From: an uncultured Mycoplasmatota bacterium
Lineage (GTDB): Bacteria > Bacillota_I > Bacilli_A > RF39 > UBA660
DNA length: 46,551 bases
Assembly: GCA_900543825.1 (NCBI GenBank)
Contig: UQSR01000009.1
Location: 1-46,551, forward strand
Direction of reading: 5' to 3'
The notes under the pieces are model-generated. The model did no database searches and had not been told where the DNA came from. It worked only from the letters and a program-made list of their open reading frames with translations. A program made the translations under genes and the position numbers. Positions 8,271 to 15,377 of the stretch are shown here, in pieces. Positions within the stretch are counted from its first letter, which is position 1. Each line of letters begins with the position of its first letter.

Positions 8271-8663
8271 ATGAAAGAAATAGTAGATAATAACTAATTA
8301 GAAAGATGGACATTTGGTATTAATACTAATCAATTAGTTGAACTTGTACTAGAAGGCAAAAAGACCGCTACTACATATTTATATGAAGATGATAATAGTA
8401 TTATTGGTTTAAAAGATACAAGTAGTTTTGATGTTTTATCTGGATATTCATTACTTTGTCACTATAATGATAATATTATTAAAACAGAAAATAATGTAAA
8501 TTATTTAAAAAAGTATTCTATATGAAGAAGAGTAATTTATTTACCTGAAGAAGATACTATCTTTATAGATAGTAATGATATATAATTAATAGGAGATAAA
8601 GAATATCTATTATTTGAAGATGGCAATATGCAAGTGATAACAGTAACTGAAAATAATAGATAA
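8271..8663 (+). pseudogene. Decayed ASCH-domain gene joined to an S51 peptidase tail
   Basis: A single frame from ATG 8271 (after AGAAGGAAAAT) to TAA 8661 is broken by TAA at 8295, TGA at 8523 and TAA at 8583. The first part reads LERWTFG, then LVELVLEGKKTATTYLY, the substrate-loop signature of ASCH-domain proteins. The last part reads VIYLPEEDTIFIDSND and YLLFEDGNMQ, matching the C-terminal strands of the two S51 proteins upstream. The simplest explanation is an internal deletion fusing two neighbours followed by point stops. Reading TGA as Trp would not rescue it because two TAA stops remain. Confidence 0.72.
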
Positions 8664-8709
8664 TGCTGTCAAAATAAAAAATTAATAAATAAAGAAAAGA
8701 GGTAGTAAA

Positions 8710-9297
8710 ATGAAATATTTAGGATCAAGAGTATTAGAAACAGATAGGTTAATTTTAAGACCTACTAAAGAAGAAGATTTAAAAATTATTTGGACTATTC
8801 TATGTGATGAGAGAGTAGCAGAGCATTATCTTGTAGGAAAATTTAATTATGATTGGGAAAAGGAAAAAGTATGGCAATATAAAAAATTAAAAAAAGCAAA
8901 TAATGAAGATGTATTTCAGTGGTCGATAATATTAAAATCAGAAAATAAATGTATTGGTCAGGCTAGTTGTCAAAAAAGTCATGATGAATTTGGTAATGAA
9001 AATAGTGATAATATAAGAGCTGTTGGTTGGTTTTTAGATTCTAATTATCATGGTATGGGATATGGTAGTGAGGTTGCTAAAGCAGCACTTGATTATATGT
9101 TTAAAGAAGTGCAAATTGATAAAATAGAAACTTGTGTTGCTACTGATAACATAGCATCCTGGAATGTAATAGAAAAATTAGGCTTTCATAGAACTGGTAA
9201 AATTAAAAAAGTTAAGTATACTATTTTAACTGAAGAAGTAGATTGTTACTGCTACGAGATAACGAGAGAAGAATACTTGAATTTGGGTAGTAAATAA
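8710..9297 (+). CDS. GNAT-family N-acetyltransferase (RimJ/RimL-like)
   Basis: The protein of 195 residues opens GSRVLETDRLILRPTKEED, the RimJ/RimL signature, and carries the CoA-binding run SNYHGMGYGSEVAKAALDY near residue 115 and a later DNIASWNVIEKLGFHRTGK motif. It is cytoplasmic with no membrane segment. The start follows AAAGAGGTAGTAAA. It lies just after the decayed ASCH/S51 gene and is closed by a terminator, so it is either the last gene of the S51/GNAT island or a separate unit. The substrate is unknown. Confidence 0.85.
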   Translation: MKYLGSRVLETDRLILRPTKEEDLKIIWTILCDERVAEHYLVGKFNYDWEKEKVWQYKKLKKANNEDVFQWSIILKSENKCIGQASCQKSHDEFGNENSDNIRAVGWFLDSNYHGMGYGSEVAKAALDYMFKEVQIDKIETCVATDNIASWNVIEKLGFHRTGKIKKVKYTILTEEVDCYCYEITREEYLNLGSK

Positions 9298-9324
9298 AAG
9301 TTAACAAGATTAAAAAAAGGTGAT

Positions 9325-9356
9325 AAGGTATAGTGAATAATTTACTATATCTTTTT
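9325..9356 (+). terminator. Intrinsic terminator after GNAT
   Basis: AAGGTATAGT pairs with ACTATATCTT around a nine-base loop and is followed by TTT. From here to 9497 the sequence is non-coding and I see nothing else in it. Confidence 0.7.
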
Positions 9357-9497
9357 ATGTATAAATTATATTTATATGGCATATAAAAAATTAATATTTG
9401 TCAATACATCATTTTAGTAGTAGTATATTACTTGTAGTGTTTATGGTTTAATTTTTAGAATGTTTGTGAAGTTTTATCCAATTAATTTTTTGTTATA

Positions 9498-9518
9498 TTT
9501 TGACAAAAAATGTCAAAA
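9498..9518. promoter_or_regulatory. Palindromic operator candidate
   Basis: TTTTGACA, five A bases, TGTCAAAA is a perfect 8+8 inverted repeat ending six bases before the -35 box at 9524. This position suits a repressor or activator site. The regulator is not identifiable here. Confidence 0.5.
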
Positions 9519-9523
9519 AAAGG

Positions 9524-9552
9524 TTGACAAGCATTCTAAAAAGTTATAGAAT
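9524..9552 (+). promoter_or_regulatory. Sigma-A type promoter upstream of leader peptide and rel
   Basis: TTGACA (9524-9529), 17 bases, TAGAAT (9547-9552). Confidence 0.75.
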
Positions 9553-9587
9553 TAATCTAAATTACTAAAAAACGGGGAGTGAGCATT

Positions 9588-9722
9588 ATGACAAAGTATG
9601 TTATGTTAAATATTAATTCTATACTTAATAATGTTAGAAACTATTTAGCTGACATATTTTTCTGCTGCTACAAAATTAAAAATATTGTTATGACTAAAGA
9701 GCAGTACTCTGCGTGCGACTAA
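9588..9722 (+). CDS. 44-residue leader peptide or small protein upstream of rel
   Basis: ATG 9588 has a strong ribosome binding site (GGGGAG, eight bases away) and a consensus promoter 36 bases upstream. The peptide starts MTKYVMLNINSILNN, has a hydrophobic middle with LADIFFCCY, and ends TKEQYSACD. Its last codons run through the 5' arm of the GC-rich hairpin at 9696-9754, so ribosomes reading it would open that structure. This is the geometry of a translated attenuator controlling the rel gene 57 bases further on. It could instead be an independent small protein. No family recognised. Confidence 0.55.
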   Translation: MTKYVMLNINSILNNVRNYLADIFFCCYKIKNIVMTKEQYSACD

Positions 9723-9754
9723 TATTGGGGTCGTCCGCCGGGTGCCGCTCTTTT
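9696..9754 (+). promoter_or_regulatory. GC-rich structured element between leader peptide and rel
   Basis: AAAGAGC (9696-9702) pairs with GCTCTTT (9747-9753), and inside it GCGAC (9715-9719) pairs with GTCGT (9730-9734). An alternative hairpin GCAG-TACT-CTGC (9701-9712) competes for the 5' arm. By my count 27 of the 40 bases 9711-9750 are G or C, striking in this AT-rich genome. It ends in TTTT and can serve as a terminator. The segment CCGCCGGGTGCC recalls ZTP and T-box ends, but neither motif is complete. Confidence 0.55.
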
Positions 9755-9778
9755 GCTATATTATGGAGGTGAAATAAA

Positions 9779-11215
9779 ATGAATAAACTTACTATTGAAG
9801 ATTTACTTAATTTAGTTAAAAGCTATAATCCTGATGAAGTAGAAATTATTAAAAGAGCATATTATTATGCCGACAATCTTCATTCAGGGCAGAGGAGACA
9901 AAGCGGCGAACCATATATAATTCATCCTCTTAATGTTGCCTATATCTTAGCGGAAATGCATGCCGATCGAGATACATTATGTGCTGGACTACTACACGAT
10001 ACCTTAGAAGATACTCATGTTACTAAAGAAGATATTTCACATGATTTTAATCCTGAGATAGCCTCTTTAGTAGATGGCGTAACAAAGATAAGTAAACTTA
10101 ATTTTTCTACTAAACAAGATCAAAACTATGCTAACACAAGAAAAATAATCACTAGTATTACAGAGGATGTTAGAATAATTATTATTAAACTAGCAGATAG
10201 ACTTCATAATATGAGAACATTAGAATATAAAACAGAGTTTAAACAAAAAGAAAATTCATTAGAGACAATGGATATATTTGTACCACTTGCTTATTACATC
10301 GGAGCATATCGAATAAAAAGTGAATTAGAAGACTTATCTTTTAGATATTTAAAACCAGATATTTATATGAGTTTACTTGATAAAAATAAAAGATTAGAAG
10401 AAGAAAATAAAGATCTTTTATTAGAGATGAAATATAAAATAGAAAATATTTTAAAAGATAATAATATTCCTAATGAAATAAAAGTTAGAACTAAGAATAT
10501 ATATGGTATATATAAAAGATTACACGAAGGAGAAAAATTATCTGATATACATGATTTATTTTCTCTTAAAATAATGGTAGAAGAAATAGATGATTGTTAC
10601 AGGGGGTTAAGATATGTACATAGTCTATATCATCCTATAAATAGTAAGTTTAAAGATTATATATATAATCCTAAAACTAATATGTATAGTAGTCTTCATA
10701 CAACTGTATTTGGCCCCGAAGGAAGACTTATTCAAACGCAAATTAGAACATTTGATATGGATAAGATTGCCTCTTTTGGACTTACTGCATACTTTGATAT
10801 AAATAAAGGTGAAGCTAGAAAGATAATGCAAGAAGATTTAAAAAATAAATATCAATTCTTTAGTTCATTATTAGAAATTAATTCAGTATTTGCAGATAAT
10901 CAAGAGTTTGTTAATCAAATAAAGAATGAGCTATTTTCGGATAAAGTATATATTTATGGGATTAATGGAAATAGAGTAGAATTACCTAAAGGATCAACAA
11001 TAATAGATTATGCTTTTAACTTAGACTCTGATATTGGTAATACTATGGTAGGAGCTATTGTTAATGATGATTATAAAGATGTTAGTTATGTTCTTAAAAA
11101 TAATGATAGAGTAAGAATTATTAGTGATGAGTTATCATTTGGCCCAAGAGAGGAATGGATTACTAAGGCAGTTACAACTAAGGCAAAGAAGAGGATAAGA
11201 GAGTTTAGAAAGTAG
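9779..11215 (+). CDS. rel: RelA/SpoT-type (p)ppGpp hydrolase/synthetase, short form
   Basis: Domains in order: HD hydrolase (residues about 25-175, with LLHDTLEDT at 71-79 and KLADRLHNMRTLEY), synthetase (about 215-345, with KFKDYIYNPKTNMYSSLHTT) and a TGS domain (about 385-450). With 478 residues it lacks the helical, zinc-finger and ACT regions of full-length Rel. The HD motif is intact. The synthetase has odd changes: the E-x-Q-I-R-T motif reads QTQIRT (Q319 in place of the metal-binding Glu), the usual AAHW His is Y338, and an Arg of the A-F-R-V-I strand is Lys. Hydrolase activity therefore looks more secure than synthesis. The start follows TGGAGGTG. It is preceded by a leader peptide and hairpin, and the RiPP cluster begins 22 bases later. 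Confidence 0.9.
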   Translation: MNKLTIEDLLNLVKSYNPDEVEIIKRAYYYADNLHSGQRRQSGEPYIIHPLNVAYILAEMHADRDTLCAGLLHDTLEDTHVTKEDISHDFNPEIASLVDGVTKISKLNFSTKQDQNYANTRKIITSITEDVRIIIIKLADRLHNMRTLEYKTEFKQKENSLETMDIFVPLAYYIGAYRIKSELEDLSFRYLKPDIYMSLLDKNKRLEEENKDLLLEMKYKIENILKDNNIPNEIKVRTKNIYGIYKRLHEGEKLSDIHDLFSLKIMVEEIDDCYRGLRYVHSLYHPINSKFKDYIYNPKTNMYSSLHTTVFGPEGRLIQTQIRTFDMDKIASFGLTAYFDINKGEARKIMQEDLKNKYQFFSSLLEINSVFADNQEFVNQIKNELFSDKVYIYGINGNRVELPKGSTIIDYAFNLDSDIGNTMVGAIVNDDYKDVSYVLKNNDRVRIISDELSFGPREEWITKAVTTKAKKRIREFRK

Positions 11216-11237
11216 AAAGTAAAAGGAGTATAAATAT

Positions 11238-12074
11238 ATGCTGAAAGATGATATTTTAAAATATAGAAAGTTAAATATGTTAGAAATATTATATAATAAT
11301 AGTAAAGAAAGATTTAATCATGAATTGGAAGATATTATTTTTTCACAACTAGATAATATAGATATGATTTCAATTGTTATTAATTCACATAATTTCGATA
11401 AGGATAAATTAATCAATTTAATAAGTAGATTTAAAAAAAATGGAAAAACAGTTTCCCTAACAATAAATGTTACTAGTAAATTGACTAACTTTTATGATTT
11501 TAAACCAATTGTTAATCAATTTAGATTTAAAGTAAACATAGGAAATAACACTTATAAAGATATATCAAAAATATATAAAGAATTTAAAACAAAATACAAT
11601 GAAGTTGTCTTTATGCTGATTATTAATAATAATAATTTAAAAGAAATTACTAGTTTGATTGATGGTGATGATTTTATTTATAATATTTCTATAGATAATA
11701 ATTTAACTTATGATAATTATTGGAAAGCATCAAAAAAAATAAGTTGTGCTAAAGAGAAACATCCAATGAATATAATTTATGATTTGCCTTGTTCAGGTGC
11801 AAAATATAAAAATCTAATTGGTATTTGTCCCGCTTTATTTTGCCTACTATGTGTTGATTACAAAGGAAATGCAAGACTTTGTGGCAAGTCTAAATCTAGT
11901 TATAGGAATATAATAGATTACTCTTTTGAAGAGCTTTTTGAATTAAATATTAAAGATAACTTTGAAAAGTATTATGAATGTGATAAAATAGGTATATGTT
12001 TTGGCGGATGTCCAATATTTAGAGACGGACATTGCAATAAATATTGCTTTAATAAAAAAATAAGTAATAATTAA
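11238..12074 (+). CDS. SPASM-domain protein lacking the radical-SAM cysteine motif
   Basis: This protein of 278 residues has no cysteine before about residue 169, so the CxxxCxxC motif that binds the S-adenosylmethionine cluster is absent. From residue 197 it has a Cys-rich C-terminus (CPALFCLLC, GNARLCGKS, then CDKIGICFGGCPIFRDGHC) laid out like a SPASM domain with auxiliary iron-sulfur clusters. The middle has alternating strands compatible with a decayed TIM barrel (ISIVINS, TVSLTINV). I infer a non-catalytic relative of the three enzymes downstream, perhaps a scaffold or electron carrier. AAAGGAGTATAAATAT precedes the start; the peptide gene follows after 14 bases. Name and exact role are unknown. 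Confidence 0.65.
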   Translation: MLKDDILKYRKLNMLEILYNNSKERFNHELEDIIFSQLDNIDMISIVINSHNFDKDKLINLISRFKKNGKTVSLTINVTSKLTNFYDFKPIVNQFRFKVNIGNNTYKDISKIYKEFKTKYNEVVFMLIINNNNLKEITSLIDGDDFIYNISIDNNLTYDNYWKASKKISCAKEKHPMNIIYDLPCSGAKYKNLIGICPALFCLLCVDYKGNARLCGKSKSSYRNIIDYSFEELFELNIKDNFEKYYECDKIGICFGGCPIFRDGHCNKYCFNKKISNN

Positions 12075-12088
12075 AGGAGGTGATGAAT

Positions 12089-12163
12089 GTGAAAAAGTTA
12101 GTGTTAAAGGTAAAGGTTATTACTTATGCTGCCTGCTCATTAAATGTTAGTTCAGGAAGTTAA
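12089..12163 (+). CDS. 24-residue RiPP precursor candidate
   Basis: A near-perfect ribosome binding site AAAGGAGGTGAT (12073-12084) is spaced eight bases from GTG 12089; the in-frame ATG 12083 is too close, so I choose GTG. The peptide begins MKKLVLKVKVITY and ends AACSLNVSSGS: a basic, valine-rich half and a small-residue tail with a single Cys (position 16) and one Tyr (13). Its size is like PqqA. It sits between a SPASM protein and three radical SAM/SPASM enzymes with an RRE protein, the usual place for a ribosomally made precursor. Which residues are modified cannot be read from sequence. Confidence 0.72.
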   Translation: MKKLVLKVKVITYAACSLNVSSGS

Positions 12164-12167
12164 AATT

Positions 12168-12187
12168 AAGATGATTAATTTCATCTT
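12168..12187 (+). other. Stem-loop between precursor and radical SAM genes
   Basis: AAGATGA, loop TTAATT, TCATCTT, extendable with a bulge by TTA/TAA. It has no T run. It may protect the precursor message or lower expression of the enzymes relative to the precursor, the same arrangement as at 2383-2415. Confidence 0.5.
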
Positions 12188-12213
12188 TAAATTGATTAAA
12201 CTGGAGGTGTAAG

Positions 12214-13179
12214 ATGTTTAAATTTCCATTAGCAGTTGAAATAGATTTAACAAATTCATGCAATTATAATTGCCTTTATTGTCGTAATGGTATGCTTAAT
12301 AAAAAGGAATATATTGACTATGATGATGTAAAAAAAATAATTTTAGAATTATATAAAAATAATATTTTTAATGTGAATATTTCAGGTGGTGAACCAACAC
12401 TTCATCCCCATTTTGAAGATATAATAAAACTATTAAATGAGTATAATATTGTTTGGAATTTGACTACAAATGGTTCTCTTCTTGATAAAAGAATGGCAAA
12501 ATTATTAAAAGAAAATAATGTTAATTCTGTATTTATAACATTAGCAGGTATGAATGACGATACAGATGGATACATAAAATCTGCTAGAAACACTTATACA
12601 AAGGCAATTGCCGCAATAGATAACTGTATAAGAAATAGTATTGATATTCATGTTGGATACTTATTAACATCATTGAATGTAAAAGATATTGATAATTTTA
12701 TTGAATATGCGAAGAATAATAATTTATCAGTAAAACTTATGAAAATAAAACCATTAGGAAAAGCATTATTTAATACTGAATTATATATTGATGATGATAC
12801 ATATGATAGAGTTCTAAATAAAATGAAAGATGAATTAGGCAATAAACTTTTAGATAGTGAGCAAAATCAGCAAATAGAAAATATTAATTGCATGGCTGGA
12901 GTAACTACATGTGTTATAGGCGCTGATTATAATGTGTATCCATGTGTAATGTTTTTAGGAAATAAAGATGTTAGTAGTGGTTCAATTAAAAATAGAACAT
13001 TGAAAGATATTTGGAATAATTCACCAGTTTTAGAAGAATTTAGATCACCTAGAATATTTTTACAAAAGTGTAACTCTTGTTCTAAAAAAAATAAATGTAA
13101 AGGTGGATGCCGTGGAAATGCATATTTAAAAGCAAGAGATTATCATTTAATAGATGGGAGATGTCAAGATGAATTATAG
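12214..13179 (+). CDS. Radical SAM/SPASM peptide-modifying enzyme 1
   Basis: The protein of 321 residues has C16-N-Y-N-C20-L-Y-C23, the 4Fe-4S motif for S-adenosylmethionine cleavage, the ISGGEPT motif near residue 57, and a C-terminal SPASM region (INCMAGVTTCV, YPCVMFLG, then CNSCSKKNKCKGGCRGNAY and a final CQDE) for auxiliary clusters. This is the layout of enzymes that crosslink or oxidise RiPP precursors (PqqE, MftC, sactisynthases). CTGGAGGTG precedes the start. It lies 50 bases after the precursor and overlaps the next enzyme by 11 bases. The precise reaction is not predictable. Confidence 0.88.
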   Translation: MFKFPLAVEIDLTNSCNYNCLYCRNGMLNKKEYIDYDDVKKIILELYKNNIFNVNISGGEPTLHPHFEDIIKLLNEYNIVWNLTTNGSLLDKRMAKLLKENNVNSVFITLAGMNDDTDGYIKSARNTYTKAIAAIDNCIRNSIDIHVGYLLTSLNVKDIDNFIEYAKNNNLSVKLMKIKPLGKALFNTELYIDDDTYDRVLNKMKDELGNKLLDSEQNQQIENINCMAGVTTCVIGADYNVYPCVMFLGNKDVSSGSIKNRTLKDIWNNSPVLEEFRSPRIFLQKCNSCSKKNKCKGGCRGNAYLKARDYHLIDGRCQDEL

Positions 13180-14155
13180 GTTTAAGTATCCATCACAAAT
13201 TGGTTTAGAAATAACTAATAGATGTAATTTTAATTGTAAGCATTGTATTAATGATTCAAATAACATAAGCAATGTTGAATTACCATTAAGCAAAATAAAA
13301 GAAATAATAGACTATATGCATTCAAAGGGGTTAGTATGTTTAGATATAAGCGGAGGAGAACCATTAGTACATCCAGATATCAAAGAAATTATAGAGTATG
13401 CATATAATAACAATATGAATTTAAGCGTTGCTTCTAATGGTTACCTAGTAAATAGTGAAATAATAGAATTATTTAAGAGATGCAATGTTAACCTAAGAAT
13501 AAGTTTTGATGGATACAATGAAGATACTTATTCAATAATTAGAGGAAAACATAAGTTTGAAATTGTTAAAAAGAATATTAAGCTAGCAGTAAAAGAAAAT
13601 GTTCCTGTAACATTGGTAACTGTTTTACATCAAAATAACTTTGATTATTTAGAAAAAATAATTGTAGAGGCTAAAAAACTCGGTGTAGAAAAATTACGTT
13701 TAATGCCTTATGTTACAGTGGGAAGAGGTCTTGATAGCGATTTAAAGATGTTATTGCCAGAACAATGGAAATATATTGTACAAAATCATAAATATCTTGG
13801 TCAAAAATTTAATTTAGAAATAGTTATAGATTCACCTTTGATGGCAATTTCCGAAGAAAAACATTGTCCATGTTTAGTAGGAAAGCTATGCTTAACAATC
13901 AAATCAAATGGTGATGCAATTCCTTGTGCATTAATGGATATTAAGGTTGGTAATATTTATGAACAAACAATAGAAGAAATATGGAAAAATAATATATTTG
14001 ATGATATTAATGATGTAAACTTATTAAAAGGGGAATGCAAAGAATGTAAATATAAAAAGGATTGTGCTGGTGGATGCAGAGGAATGGCTTATATATTGAA
14101 AGGAGATTATTTATGCAAAGATCCATATTGTTGGCTAAAAAGCCAAAACAGATGA
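13169..14155 (+). CDS. Radical SAM/SPASM peptide-modifying enzyme 2
   Basis: I start at ATG 13169 because GGGAG at 13156-13160 is eight bases away; an ATG 15 bases upstream in frame is less well placed. The product of 328 residues has C19-N-F-N-C23-K-H-C26, ISGGEPLVHP, and a SPASM end (CPCLVGKLCLTI, IPCALMD, CKECKYKKDCAGGCRGMAY, and a last Cys pair). It resembles PqqE and the mycofactocin-type enzymes more than enzyme 1 does (K-H-C form). It overlaps enzyme 1 by 11 bases and the RRE gene by 43 bases, so the three are tightly coupled in translation. Confidence 0.88.
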   Translation: MNYRFKYPSQIGLEITNRCNFNCKHCINDSNNISNVELPLSKIKEIIDYMHSKGLVCLDISGGEPLVHPDIKEIIEYAYNNNMNLSVASNGYLVNSEIIELFKRCNVNLRISFDGYNEDTYSIIRGKHKFEIVKKNIKLAVKENVPVTLVTVLHQNNFDYLEKIIVEAKKLGVEKLRLMPYVTVGRGLDSDLKMLLPEQWKYIVQNHKYLGQKFNLEIVIDSPLMAISEEKHCPCLVGKLCLTIKSNGDAIPCALMDIKVGNIYEQTIEEIWKNNIFDDINDVNLLKGECKECKYKKDCAGGCRGMAYILKGDYLCKDPYCWLKSQNR

Positions 14156-14421
14156 TGTATCATCGTTTCAAAAATGTAAAGTTGGTACAGAGAAAAGAAG
14201 ATAATAACACAATTTTACAAGGAGAGCATTGCGTTGTTGTATTAGAAGAGATGGAAACTTACATTTGGGAGAGATGTCTGGGAATTAAAACTATCAACGA
14301 TATAATTGATGATATTATGCTATTAGATGATTATAAATTAAATGATAGACAAGATATAGAAAATGTTGTTGTAGATTTCATAAATGATTTATTAAGGCAG
14401 GAATTAATAGAATTGGTATGA
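14113..14421 (+). CDS. PqqD-like RiPP recognition element protein
   Basis: ATG 14113 follows AAAGGAG by seven bases inside the end of enzyme 2, giving 102 residues; an in-frame ATG further upstream lacks a binding site. The pattern FKNVKLVQRKEDNNTIL, VVVLEEMETYIWERC, then TINDIIDDI and VVDFINDLLRQELIEL is that of a PqqD-type winged-helix fold (three strands and three helices). Such proteins hold the leader of a RiPP precursor and deliver it to a radical SAM enzyme. It ends in a four-base ATGA overlap with enzyme 3. Sequence similarity of the family is low, but size and context agree. Confidence 0.78.
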   Translation: MQRSILLAKKPKQMMYHRFKNVKLVQRKEDNNTILQGEHCVVVLEEMETYIWERCLGIKTINDIIDDIMLLDDYKLNDRQDIENVVVDFINDLLRQELIELV

Positions 14422-15377
14422 GAATAGAATTAGCAGTAATAGAAATTACAAATAGTTGTAACTTAAAGTGTAAGCATTGTTATGGACATTTTGATAAAAA
14501 GAAGATCATGGAATTGTCTGAGTTTGAAAGCATTGTGAAACAATTATATGATTTAGGGTGTACAAAAATAGTTATCTCTGGAGGAGAACCATTAATTGTT
14601 GGCGACAAAATATACGAATATTCAAAAATTGTTAAAAAATATAATATTCCATTTTTAGCACTTACCACTAATGGCACCTTAGATAATATTAGTAATTATA
14701 GAGTTTTAGAATTGTTTGATTTGATACAAGTTAGCATAGATGGATGTGAAGAACGACACGATTATATCCGTGGAAATAGTAATTATAACAAGAGCATAAA
14801 TTTCATAAAAAAATATAATCAAAAATTATCTAATTTTGTTATCATGATGGCAGTAAATAAATATAATTTTCATGATATATTGTATGTTAATGATTTAAGC
14901 AAATCACTCAATGTAAAGTTTGCATTGGAAGTAGTTACTCCTTGTGGAAGAGGAACAAATATCGATGTTATTAGCGATGAAGAAATGAAATGGCTTAAGC
15001 AATATGTAAAAAATAATAAAATTGACTGCAGTGATCCAATAAGGTTTTGTGATATTGATGATAGAAAATATTTTAATAATTCCTTTTTTGTTGGATGTAG
15101 TGCTGGCACAAGTGCAATTTGTATAGACTCTTTTTTGAATGTTTATCCATGCGCTAGATTAAGGCTATCTATTGGAAATTTGAATAATAAAACATTATTA
15201 GAGTGTATGAATAGTGAAATAATAAAAAAATTAAAGAATAGAGATTTGTTAGAAGGAAGATGTTCAAGTTGTTATAATAAATACATTTGCGGAGGGTGCC
15301 GTGCTCGTGCTTATGCAAGAACTGGGAATTTCTTAGAAGGAGATGATGCCTGTGTCGATTACATCAAAAATAAGTAG
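14418..15377 (+). CDS. Radical SAM/SPASM peptide-modifying enzyme 3
   Basis: The protein of 319 residues has C14-N-L-K-C18-K-H-C21, then VISGGEPLIVG near residue 54, and the SPASM region GCSAGTSAICID, VYPCARL, CSSCYNKYICGGCRARAY and a last Cys in DDACVDY. It starts in the stop codon of the RRE gene (ATGA), so expression is coupled to it. The SAGxxxxxID-x-x-VYPC form is that of PqqE/MftC-like peptide maturases. Three distinct enzymes in one operon suggest several successive modifications of one short peptide, or a hetero-complex. Confidence 0.88.
   Translation: MRIELAVIEITNSCNLKCKHCYGHFDKKKIMELSEFESIVKQLYDLGCTKIVISGGEPLIVGDKIYEYSKIVKKYNIPFLALTTNGTLDNISNYRVLELFDLIQVSIDGCEERHDYIRGNSNYNKSINFIKKYNQKLSNFVIMMAVNKYNFHDILYVNDLSKSLNVKFALEVVTPCGRGTNIDVISDEEMKWLKQYVKNNKIDCSDPIRFCDIDDRKYFNNSFFVGCSAGTSAICIDSFLNVYPCARLRLSIGNLNNKTLLECMNSEIIKKLKNRDLLEGRCSSCYNKYICGGCRARAYARTGNFLEGDDACVDYIKNK

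Noticed and set aside
8523..8525. In-frame TGA possibly read as Trp (Mollicutes code 4)
   Set aside because: The same frame has two TAA stops, intact genes use TGG for Trp, and phosphoketolase, rSAM and RRE genes end in TGA, so the standard code holds.
9730..9754. ZTP riboswitch or T-box 3' end (CCGCCGGGTGCC)
   Set aside because: The upstream conserved parts of both motifs are absent and the element is only about 60 bases, so the match is too partial.
14062..14112. Longer N-terminus of the PqqD-like protein
   Set aside because: The upstream in-frame ATG lies within the Cys-rich end of enzyme 2 with no ribosome binding site, while ATG 14113 has AAAGGAG at seven bases.
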